Positions 1-5,430 of a DNA stretch of 6,622 nt are shown here, one piece after another. Positions within the stretch are counted from its first letter, which is position 1; every line of letters starts with the position of its first letter. This DNA is from Acidimicrobiia bacterium. GTDB taxonomy: Bacteria > Actinomycetota > Acidimicrobiia > Spongiisociales > JAHEDJ01. The translations under genes and the position numbers were made by a program. Location of the stretch: assembly GCA_030598025.1 (NCBI GenBank), contig JAUVQS010000087.1, positions 1-6,622 on the forward strand, in the 5' to 3' direction. The notes below the pieces were generated by a model. That model did not search any database. It had not been told where the DNA came from and saw only the letters and a list, made by a program, of their open reading frames with translations.

Positions 1-1
1 C

Positions 2-199
2 CCTCATCTCACTTTGAGCCGCATCCGCCCTCCGCAGGACGTGATCAGACTGATCGCCGGCACAGAAGACCTCCGGGTGCGTACCAGCGTCGACGCCGTA
101 ACGTTGTTCAGGAGCCATCTCGGGCGTGGGACGGCCCACTACGAGATGTTGGAGCGTTTCGATCTCAGCCAACCCTTATCCTCATTGGCTGATGACTGA
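2..199 (+). CDS. thpR: RNA 2',3'-cyclic phosphodiesterase ThpR/LigT, C-terminal end (partial at left edge)
   Basis: This reading frame is open to the left edge and encodes the last 65 residues of a protein ending at TGA 197-199. A TTG at 14 could be mistaken for a start, but the frame continues upstream through codons 2-13 as PHLT, so the gene begins outside the window. The visible part starts with an H-L-T-L motif (His at 5-7, Thr at 11-13), which fits the second HxTx signature of the 2H phosphoesterase family. It is followed by IRPPQDV and, near the end, VTLFRSHLGRGTAHYEMLERFDL, the typical final strand and tail of LigT/ThpR proteins. Family members hydrolyse 2',3'-cyclic phosphate RNA ends and were first described as 2'-5' RNA ligases. 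A cinA-ligT-recA order is known from Deinococcus, so its place before recA supports the call. Third codon positions are strongly G/C, as in a real gene. The first HxTx motif lies outside the window, so catalytic completeness cannot be judged. Confidence 0.8.
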   Translation, partial: PHLTLSRIRPPQDVIRLIAGTEDLRVRTSVDAVTLFRSHLGRGTAHYEMLERFDLSQPLSSLADD

Positions 200-219
200 T
201 GGCTCAAATCCCGATTTCC

Positions 220-248
220 TTGCCTCCGAACACATGTTCGCCTAATCT
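220..248 (+). promoter_or_regulatory. Putative LexA-controlled recA promoter (upstream promoter)
   Basis: TTGCCT at 220-225 and TAATCT at 243-248 are separated by exactly 17 bp. The first matches 4 of 6 bases of the -35 consensus and the second fits the actinobacterial TANNNT -10. The LexA box at 227-240 fills the spacer, so bound LexA would block RNA polymerase. The predicted transcription start is near 255, about 50 nt before the recA ATG. The promoter elements are inferred from spacing and matches; the LexA box is the firmer part. Confidence 0.6.
227..240. promoter_or_regulatory. LexA operator (SOS box) upstream of recA
   Basis: The sequence CGAACACATGTTCG is a perfect dyad, CGAAC-N4-GTTCG. 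It fits the CGAAC-RNRY-GTTCG consensus of the LexA box in mycobacteria and other Actinomycetota, and the related Bacillus DinR box. It lies 64 bp upstream of the recA ATG. A lexA gene is present at the right end of the window, so repressor and operator are physically linked. RecA filaments formed on single-stranded DNA would stimulate LexA self-cleavage and release this site. Confidence 0.93.
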
Positions 249-267
249 CCTGAACGACTCGAAGTAT

Positions 268-290
268 TTGTCACAGTGGCGTCGTACGGT
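268..290 (+). promoter_or_regulatory. Putative RecA-NDp type (LexA-independent, PafBC-like) promoter of recA
   Basis: TTGTCACAG at 268-276 is followed, after exactly 8 bases, by TACGGT at 285-290. The actinobacterial DNA-damage promoter RecA-NDp is TTGTCRGTG-N8-TANNNT. The site matches 7 of 9 bases of the first element, differing only in the GT of GTG; the spacing is exact and the -10 fits TANNNT. In mycobacteria such promoters need the WYL-domain activator PafBC and respond to DNA damage without LexA. The predicted start would be near 297, leaving only a very short leader before the ATG at 305. No pafBC gene is visible here. Confidence 0.6.
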
Positions 291-304
291 TGGGGAAGAA
301 GTAG

Positions 305-1360
305 ATGAAAGGGAAAACTGTGGAGAATGACAAGTCTCTCGATGTGGCCAAGGCACAGATCGAGCGCCAATTCGGCAAAGGCGCCATCATGCGACTCGGT
401 GAGAGCGCGACTCAGCGGCTGCCCTCGATCTCAACCGGAGCTCTCTCCCTCGACATAGCGCTCGGCATCGGTGGCGTACCTCGAGGCCGAGTTGTCGAGA
501 TTTTCGGTCCGGAATCCAGCGGTAAGACGACGCTCGCCTTGCACGTGGTGGCAGAAGCGCAGCGCAACGGTGGCATCGCTGCATTCATTGATGCCGAACA
601 CGCGCTGGATCCTATCTATGCCAAGGCCCTTGGCGTAGACGTGGACGAGTTGTTGATTTCTCAACCCGACACTGGTGAGCAAGCGCTTGAAATAGCCGAC
701 ATTCTGATCCGGTCGGGAGCCCTAGATGTAGTCGTCATCGACTCGGTGGCCGCACTGGTTCCCCGGGCCGAGATCGAAGGTGAGATGGGCGATACACACG
801 TTGGCCTGCAGGCTCGGCTGATGTCGCAAGCTCTGCGGAAACTCACCGCCAACATCAACAGGTCGCAGACCACCGCCGTGTTCATCAATCAACTCCGTGA
901 GAAGATCGGCGTGATGTTTGGATCACCTGAGGTAACCCCGGGAGGCCGAGCGCTCAAGTTCTACTCGACCGTGAGAATTGACATCCGGCGCATCGAAGCG
1001 ATCAAGGATGGCCAGGAAAACGTCGGGAACCGCGTCAGAGCGAAGGTCGTAAAGAACAAGTTGGCTCCGCCGTTTCGCCTGGCCGAGTTCGACATCATGT
1101 TCGGAGAGGGGATTTCCCGGGAGGGGAGCCTCCTCGACGTGGCAGTCGAGCAGGGAATCGTGCGAAAGAGCGGTGCCTGGTACAGCTACGACGATGACCA
1201 GCTGGGACAGGGGAGGGAGGCCTCCAAGCGCTTCTTGCGGGAGAACCCTGCGGTAGTAGTTCAGCTCCAGGCCAAGGTCATGGAGGCGGTCGGTCTCATC
1301 GAAACTGAGGATGAAGCAGTCGAAGAGGCGACCGAGGAAGAGCTAACCGACGACCGCTGA
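305..1360 (+). CDS. recA: Recombinase RecA (DNA strand exchange, LexA co-protease)
   Basis: This 351-residue protein is RecA, the cytosolic ATP-dependent recombinase that polymerises on single-stranded DNA, performs strand exchange and promotes LexA self-cleavage. It shows the N-terminal QIERQFGKGAIMRLG signature (about 18-32), Walker A GPESSGKTT (68-76), the catalytic glutamate in IDAEHALDP (Glu98), Walker B DVVVIDS (141-147), loop L1 EIEGEMGDTHVG (about 156-167) and loop L2 with FINQLREKIGVMFGSPE (193-209). The GGRALKFY segment follows. The C-terminus ends in the usual acidic tail, rich in Glu and Asp. Length is normal and there is no intein. ATG 305 is preceded by GGGGAAG at 292-298 with 6 nt spacing. 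GTG 320 (residue 6), preceded by AAAGGG at 308-313 with the same spacing, is a credible alternative that would give MENDKSLDVAKAQIE. Expression is probably SOS-controlled by the box at 227-240 and by a second damage promoter at 268-290. No recX follows it. Confidence 0.98.
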   Translation: MKGKTVENDKSLDVAKAQIERQFGKGAIMRLGESATQRLPSISTGALSLDIALGIGGVPRGRVVEIFGPESSGKTTLALHVVAEAQRNGGIAAFIDAEHALDPIYAKALGVDVDELLISQPDTGEQALEIADILIRSGALDVVVIDSVAALVPRAEIEGEMGDTHVGLQARLMSQALRKLTANINRSQTTAVFINQLREKIGVMFGSPEVTPGGRALKFYSTVRIDIRRIEAIKDGQENVGNRVRAKVVKNKLAPPFRLAEFDIMFGEGISREGSLLDVAVEQGIVRKSGAWYSYDDDQLGQGREASKRFLRENPAVVVQLQAKVMEAVGLIETEDEAVEEATEEELTDDR

Positions 1361-1390
1361 GCCTCGCAGAGCGGTTTTGCGGGGCGTTTT
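1361..1390 (+). terminator. Probable intrinsic terminator of recA
   Basis: GCCTCGCA at 1361-1368 pairs with TGCGGGGC at 1378-1385 (8 bp including one G-T wobble, 9-nt loop), starting directly after the recA stop codon. It is followed by G and four T (1387-1390), a short U-tract acceptable for a high-GC genome. The right arm shares GGGC (1382-1385) with the next inverted repeat, so the two stems cannot form fully at once. Confidence 0.55.
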
Positions 1391-1424
1391 CGGGGTCAAC
1401 CTAGGTTCTATACCGAAAACGCCC
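1382..1424. repeat. Perfect 12-bp inverted repeat with nested palindrome, between recA and rny
   Basis: GGGCGTTTTCGG at 1382-1393 is exactly complementary to CCGAAAACGCCC at 1413-1424, with a 19-nt loop. The loop contains the 10-bp palindrome AACCTAGGTT (1398-1407), so the RNA could form a stem with a second small stem above it, and the DNA contains two nested dyads. No T-run follows on either strand, so it is not a standard bidirectional terminator. It may be a factor-assisted terminator or an mRNA 3'-end stabiliser for recA. Its left arm overlaps the recA terminator stem, which makes the two mutually exclusive. Confidence 0.7.
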
Positions 1425-1433
1425 TCGGTCGGG

Positions 1434-1457
1434 TACTATGTGTAACCAGCACACATA
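1434..1457 (+). promoter_or_regulatory. Candidate rny promoter -10 embedded in a 7+7 bp inverted repeat (possible operator)
   Basis: TACTAT at 1434-1439 fits the TANNNT -10 consensus and matches TATAAT at 4 of 6 positions. No good -35 is visible 16-19 bp upstream. TATGTGT (1437-1443) and ACACATA (1451-1457) are perfect inverted arms separated by 7 nt, overlapping the -10 and the predicted start near 1446. That placement is typical of a repressor operator, though the arms could equally form an RNA hairpin at the 5' end of the transcript. No regulator can be named. Confidence 0.35.
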
Positions 1458-1461
1458 AACA

Positions 1462-1477
1462 ACACTGAAACACTGAA
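1462..1477. repeat. Two tandem copies of an 8-bp repeat in the rny leader
   Basis: ACACTGAA occurs twice head to tail (1462-1469 and 1470-1477), in an A-rich and C-rich segment unlike the surrounding coding DNA. With only two copies, its significance is uncertain. It lies in the presumed untranslated leader of rny, downstream of the candidate promoter. Confidence 0.5.
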
Positions 1478-1550
1478 CAACTGTGGTCGAGATACAGAGG
1501 AGAAACGGAAGGAAAACGAAGCTCTAACGAATTTCCGTTCCGTTCGTGTG

Positions 1551-1576
1551 TGTGCCGAGCCGGCTGGCTCGGCATG
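1551..1576 (+). promoter_or_regulatory. Strong GC-rich hairpin in the rny 5' leader
   Basis: GCCGAGCC (1554-1561) and GGCTCGGC (1566-1573) form a perfect 8-bp stem with the 4-nt loop GGCT. A T-A pair (1553/1574) and two wobble pairs extend it to 1551-1576. It ends 29 nt before the rny ATG. Only a weakly T-rich stretch follows, so it looks more like an mRNA leader structure than a terminator. Confidence 0.6.
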
Positions 1577-1584
1577 TCTGTATC

Positions 1585-1602
1585 TCCCGCAGGAAGGCGG
1601 GA
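1585..1602 (+). promoter_or_regulatory. rny ribosome binding site presented in a hairpin loop
   Basis: TCCCGC (1585-1590) pairs perfectly with GCGGGA (1597-1602), and the 6-nt loop between them is AGGAAG, the Shine-Dalgarno sequence. The hairpin ends 3 nt before the ATG at 1606. This ribosome binding site is what fixes 1606 as the rny start. Because it sits in a loop, translation may depend on whether this stem is open, closed or bound. Regulation is inferred from structure only. Confidence 0.6.
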
Positions 1603-1605
1603 ACG

Positions 1606-3147
1606 ATGGAACCGTTCTGGACGTTGGCAATCGGCGTTCTAGCGGTCTTGCTCGGTGCGGTGATCGGGTTCTTTGGAGCTCGCTCGAACCGTCGACGGGC
1701 TCACGGGGATGCCGAAACGAGTGCCGGCGAAGTACTTGGTAACGCCAGACTCGAGGCCCAACGGCTGCTGTCGAGAGCTGAGGAAGAGGCGAGGGCGATC
1801 GCGGAGACATACCGCGACCGGGAGGATGCCACTCTCGAGCACCGGCGGATTGAGATTCACACGTCTCAGGATCGACTCGCAACGCGGGAGGAGACTCTCG
1901 AGCAGCGTGCCTCCAATCTGGCGCAGCGAGAGCAGCTTCTCATTCAACGCGAGTCTGAGCTGGGTGACCAACGTGCCGACGTTGACTCGCTACGTGAAGA
2001 GGCTCGTGCATCTCTCGAACGCACGGCCGGCTTCGATGCCAAAGCGGCCAAGCAAGAGCTGATGGCCGAGGTGGAGGACGAAGCGCGCCGCGAGGCGATG
2101 GTCATGGTTCGTGACATGGAGGTCAAGGCTCGCGAGGAATCCGAACGCCGGGCTCGCAGGATTCTCACGACTGCCATTCAGCGGCTGTCGGCAGAGGTTG
2201 TGACCGAGAGCACCGTTTCTGTGGTCGAGTTGCCGAGTGATGAGATGAAGGGCCGCATTATCGGCCGGGAGGGTCGGAATATCCGGGCCTTTGAGGCGAT
2301 CGCAGGCGTCAACCTGATCGTCGACGACACGCCGGAAGCCGTTTCTGTGTCTTCTTTCGATCCGGTGCGACGTGAGATAGCGCGGATTACCTTGGAGAAA
2401 CTGGTCACCGACGGCAGAATCCACCCGGCTTCAATCGAGCAGTCATTTGAGAAGGCGAAAGCCGAAGTCGAGCAAAGCGTGCGCGACGCCGGTGAGTGGG
2501 CCTTGCTCGAGGTGGGGATGGCTCGAATGCATCCTGAACTCGTGACGCTCCTTGGTCGACTCAAGTACCGGACGTCCTACGGGCAGAACGTGTTGAACCA
2601 TGTGGTCGAGTCTGCTCATATCGCCGCGATGCTGGCGTCGGAGATCGGTATCGACCTCGGTCACGCCAAGCGAGCTGCTTTGCTGCACGACATCGGCAAA
2701 GCGATCACCCATGAGGTAGAGGGCTCGCACGCGCTGATAGGCGCCGAGATCGCTCGTCGGTTCGGTGAGGACCCGGCGGTGGTGCACGGGATAGAAGCCC
2801 ACCACAACGAGATTGAGCCGCGCACACTCGTGGCTGTTCTCGTTCAAGCCGCCGATGCTGTTTCGGCCGCACGCCCGGGGGCACGGCGCGAGGCTCTCGA
2901 GTCATATGTCCGGCGTCTCGAACGGCTTGAGGATCTGGCCGGAGCGTTCGACGGTGTGGACCGGGTGTTCGCCATGCAAGCCGGCCGCGAGGTGCGAGTG
3001 GTGGTTGATCCGGGAACTCTCGATGATCTCGAGGCTTCCGATCTCGCCAGACGGATTGCTCGCCAGATGGAAGAGGATCTCCAGTATCCGGGTCAGATTC
3101 AGGTGACTGTGATCCGGGAGTTCCGGGTAACCGACTACGCTCGCTAA
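1606..3147 (+). CDS. rny: Ribonuclease Y (membrane-anchored HD/KH endoribonuclease)
   Basis: This 513-residue protein is RNase Y, the endoribonuclease that starts mRNA decay in many bacteria lacking RNase E. The N-terminus is one hydrophobic segment (about 4-24) followed by RSNRRR, which anchors it with the rest in the cytosol. A long charged coiled-coil region runs from about 45 to 200. A KH RNA-binding domain follows, with GRIIGREG at 216-223. The HD phosphohydrolase domain has His332, the His361-Asp362 pair in LLHDIGKA, and a later Asp417 in QAADAV. Length is close to Bacillus RNase Y (520). The frame stays open upstream to a GTG at 1546, but ATG 1606 has the AGGAAGG ribosome binding site, puts the membrane segment at the N-terminus as the family requires, and is preferred. 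It follows recA as in Bacillus, and occupies the place of recX in mycobacteria and streptomycetes. It probably heads an operon with miaB, miaA and dapF. Confidence 0.96.
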   Translation: MEPFWTLAIGVLAVLLGAVIGFFGARSNRRRAHGDAETSAGEVLGNARLEAQRLLSRAEEEARAIAETYRDREDATLEHRRIEIHTSQDRLATREETLEQRASNLAQREQLLIQRESELGDQRADVDSLREEARASLERTAGFDAKAAKQELMAEVEDEARREAMVMVRDMEVKAREESERRARRILTTAIQRLSAEVVTESTVSVVELPSDEMKGRIIGREGRNIRAFEAIAGVNLIVDDTPEAVSVSSFDPVRREIARITLEKLVTDGRIHPASIEQSFEKAKAEVEQSVRDAGEWALLEVGMARMHPELVTLLGRLKYRTSYGQNVLNHVVESAHIAAMLASEIGIDLGHAKRAALLHDIGKAITHEVEGSHALIGAEIARRFGEDPAVVHGIEAHHNEIEPRTLVAVLVQAADAVSAARPGARREALESYVRRLERLEDLAGAFDGVDRVFAMQAGREVRVVVDPGTLDDLEASDLARRIARQMEEDLQYPGQIQVTVIREFRVTDYAR

Positions 3148-3152
3148 CCCTC

Positions 3153-4535
3153 ATGACTCCACCTGTGCTGATTGCTGAGCCCACTCGTAAGGAGCGTCGC
3201 CGTCCCACCAGGGAGGGCAAGACGTACTTCCTGCGCACATTCGGTTGTCAGATGAATGAGCACGATTCTGAGCGCATCGCCGGCCTGTTCGAGTCGGATG
3301 GTATGTCACCGGTCGGGGACTACGAATCCGCAGACGTTGTGTTCATCAACACCTGCACGATCCGGGAAAACGCCGACAACCGTCTGTATGGACATCTCGG
3401 TCAGCTGAAGCAACTGAAGGACGCCATGCCGGGCAAGGTTCTGGTGGTCGGCGGTTGTGCGGCTCAGAAGGATCGAGAGATCGTTCGCCGGCGAGCCCCT
3501 TGGGTTGATGTTGTTCTCGGCACTCACAATCTCGACCGTGTGCTGGATCTGATGGATCACGCTCAGGAGTGGGGGCCGGTAACCGAGATTGCCGATGAGC
3601 TCCAGAGCATGCCGTCGGACCTTCCGGTGCGACGAGAATTGGAGCATTCCGCGTGGGTGACCATCCAGGTCGGCTGCAACAACACATGCACATTCTGCAT
3701 TGTCCCCTCGGTTCGAGGGACCGAGATCAGCCGGCGACCCGGCGATATCGTCCGGGAAGTTGAACGGCTCGCCCGCGATGGGGTCGTCGAGGTGACGCTG
3801 CTTGGTCAGAACGTCAACACCTATGGACGAGATTTGGCGATCGATGGCCGACGGCGTCCGATTTTCGCTGAGGTGCTTCGCCGAGTCGGCGAGGTGGACG
3901 GAATCCGTCGCATTCGGTTCACGAGTCCCCATCCAGCCGATTTCCGAGAGGATGTGGCACTGGCCATGGCCGAGACAGAGGCCGTATGCGAGCAGCTTCA
4001 CCTCCCTCTCCAATCGGGCAGCTCCCGGGTCCTGGCCGGGATGCACCGTGGATACAACGTCGAGCGCTACATGTCGCGGCTGGAACTCGCTCGCCGTATC
4101 ATTCCCGACCTGGCCGTTTCGACCGACATCATCGTGGGGTTCCCCGGCGAGACCGAGGAGGACTTCCAGTTGACATTGGACGTCGTGAAGGAAGCCCGAT
4201 TCGACCAGGCTTTCATGTTTCAGTTCTCACCGCGCCCTGGTACCGACGCCGCTTTGCGCGTCGATGAGTTCGTCGCGGCGGAGATCGCTCAGGAGCGATT
4301 CGAGCGCCTTCTCGACCTCCAATCCGTGATCTCAGTCGAGCGCAATAGAGCTCAACTCGGAAAGCGCGTCGAGGTCCTCGCCGAAGGACCATCCAAGAAA
4401 GACGCGTCGATCGCGACGACGCGCACCCGTGGCGGGCGAGTTGTTCATATTCCCGGCGACTTCGCACCGGGGACATTCTTCAACGTCGAGGTGACCGGCG
4501 CCGCAAAGCATCATCTATTCGGGAGTTTGATCTGA
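3153..4535 (+). CDS. miaB: tRNA-2-methylthio-N6-dimethylallyladenosine synthase MiaB
   Basis: This 460-residue protein is the radical-SAM methylthiotransferase that converts i6A37 to ms2i6A37 in tRNAs reading codons that start with U. The N-terminal domain has three cluster cysteines: Cys32 in TFGCQMNEHDSE, Cys68 in NTCTIRENA and Cys102 in GGCAAQ. The radical-SAM triad CNNTCTFC (Cys175, Cys179, Cys182) follows, then LLGQNVNTYG, LHLPLQSGS and DIIVGFPGETEEDF, all typical of MiaB. A TRAM RNA-binding domain ends the protein (about 400-460). All six ligand cysteines are present, so it should be active. ATG 3153 starts 5 nt after the rny stop and has no recognisable Shine-Dalgarno sequence, which suggests translational coupling to rny. 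The real start could differ slightly, but the conserved region begins only around residue 23, so function is not affected. Its product acts directly after MiaA, encoded next. Confidence 0.97.
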   Translation: MTPPVLIAEPTRKERRRPTREGKTYFLRTFGCQMNEHDSERIAGLFESDGMSPVGDYESADVVFINTCTIRENADNRLYGHLGQLKQLKDAMPGKVLVVGGCAAQKDREIVRRRAPWVDVVLGTHNLDRVLDLMDHAQEWGPVTEIADELQSMPSDLPVRRELEHSAWVTIQVGCNNTCTFCIVPSVRGTEISRRPGDIVREVERLARDGVVEVTLLGQNVNTYGRDLAIDGRRRPIFAEVLRRVGEVDGIRRIRFTSPHPADFREDVALAMAETEAVCEQLHLPLQSGSSRVLAGMHRGYNVERYMSRLELARRIIPDLAVSTDIIVGFPGETEEDFQLTLDVVKEARFDQAFMFQFSPRPGTDAALRVDEFVAAEIAQERFERLLDLQSVISVERNRAQLGKRVEVLAEGPSKKDASIATTRTRGGRVVHIPGDFAPGTFFNVEVTGAAKHHLFGSLI

Positions 4536-5428
4536 TCGAGATCTATGCCGTGTTGGGCCCGACGGCCTCTGGCAAGTCTGAAGTCGCTCTGCGGATTGCC
4601 GAGGACATCGGAGCAGAGATCATCTCGGTTGATTCGATGCAGGTGTATCGCCGCATGGACATCGGTACGGCCAAACCCGACCCGGCCGACCGGGCCCGGG
4701 TTCAACATCACGGTATCGATCTGGTTGAGCCGTCCGACTCATTCAGCGTTGCCGAGTTTCAGCAGGTGGGTCGGGCCGTAATCGAGACGTCGTCCGTTCC
4801 CATTGTCATCGTTGGCGGCTCCGGACTTCATTTTCGGGCGCTGGTCGACCCGATGCAGTTTCGCCCCCACGACGCTGCGGTGCGGGCCGAAGTGGAGCAG
4901 TTGACTCATGAACAGGGCGTCACTCGACTCCTCAGCCTCGATCCGGGTGCTGCGGACCACATTGATATCTTCAACCCGCGGCGGGTGACGAGGGCCCTGG
5001 AGGTTGCCGACCTGACGGGAGAAACTCCAACCGCCCTTGCCTCCAGCGCGGAGCGGCGGAGTGTCTTGGCCTATGAGCCCCTTTTGGCGTTCAAAGCAAT
5101 CGCGCTTGATCCAGGTGAAGGTCTGAAGGATCGGGTCACCCAGCGTCTGGACTCGATGGTCGAAGACGGACTTGTCGATGAGGTTGGCGCCATTGCAGAC
5201 GAAATGGGTCGGACCGCCCGCCAGGCGGTTGGCTACAAGGAATTGTTGCCGGTGGTGGCAGGAGAGATGGCACTGTCGGATGGTATCGATGCCGCTCGCC
5301 GGGCGACCCTCGCTCTGGCCAAGCGCCAGCGCACCTACTTCCGCCGTGACCCGCGACTGAAATGGTTACCGTGGACCAACGACATCGACGAACTTCTTCG
5401 ATCGGCGAGCGAGGCTTTGAGGAGCTGA
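4532..5428 (+). CDS. miaA: tRNA dimethylallyltransferase MiaA (non-canonical start proposed)
   Basis: MiaA transfers dimethylallyl from DMAPP to N6 of A37 in tRNAs, giving i6A, the substrate of MiaB encoded just upstream. With the start at 4532 it has 298 residues, close to the family norm. Visible motifs are the P-loop GPTASGKS (9-16), DSMQVYRRMDIGTAKP (34-49), the FNPRRVTRALEV segment (about 147-158), AVGYKE (232-237) and KRQRTYFRRDPRLKWL near the C-terminus. The first ordinary in-frame start is GTG 4550, which gives MLGPTASGKS and removes the beta strand normally preceding the P-loop. The frame is open further left and reads IEIYAVLGPTASGKS. CTG 4532, or ATC 4535, would supply that strand and is preceded by GGGAG at 4521-4525. 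CTG 4532 overlaps the miaB stop codon (TGA 4533-4535), fitting translational coupling. Identity is near certain; the exact start is not. Confidence 0.93.
   Translation: MIEIYAVLGPTASGKSEVALRIAEDIGAEIISVDSMQVYRRMDIGTAKPDPADRARVQHHGIDLVEPSDSFSVAEFQQVGRAVIETSSVPIVIVGGSGLHFRALVDPMQFRPHDAAVRAEVEQLTHEQGVTRLLSLDPGAADHIDIFNPRRVTRALEVADLTGETPTALASSAERRSVLAYEPLLAFKAIALDPGEGLKDRVTQRLDSMVEDGLVDEVGAIADEMGRTARQAVGYKELLPVVAGEMALSDGIDAARRATLALAKRQRTYFRRDPRLKWLPWTNDIDELLRSASEALRS
5419..5424 (+). promoter_or_regulatory. Ribosome binding site that fixes the dapF start
   Basis: GAGGAG at 5419-5424 lies inside the last codons of miaA and 6 nt before GTG 5431. It selects this GTG over an upstream in-frame ATG at 5362, which lies inside miaA and would add 23 residues unlike any DapF N-terminus. 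Confidence 0.8.
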
Positions 5429-5430
5429 GA

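Noticed and set aside
305..1360. Possible intein or insertion in recA, as in some mycobacteria
   Set aside because: All RecA motifs are contiguous at normal spacing and the length of 351 residues is standard.
1546..1605. GTG 1546 as the start of rny, adding 20 residues
   Set aside because: The extension would place a charged stretch before the membrane anchor, and the hairpin at 1554-1573 would lie within it. ATG 1606 has a good ribosome binding site and gives the family-typical N-terminus.
1436..1882. 148-codon - strand open frame covering the recA-rny gap, as a possible gene in that gap
   Set aside because: Most of it is antisense to the start of rny, the product is low-complexity and basic, and the intergenic part is better explained by leader structures.
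2705..3238. 177-codon - strand open frame across rny and miaB
   Set aside because: It spans two clearly genuine genes on the other strand and its arginine/proline-rich product is typical of antisense translation of GC-rich DNA.
3306..4046. 246-codon - strand open frame inside miaB
   Set aside because: It is entirely antisense to the conserved radical-SAM core of miaB, has no recognisable domain, and fits the chance long frames expected in GC-rich coding DNA.
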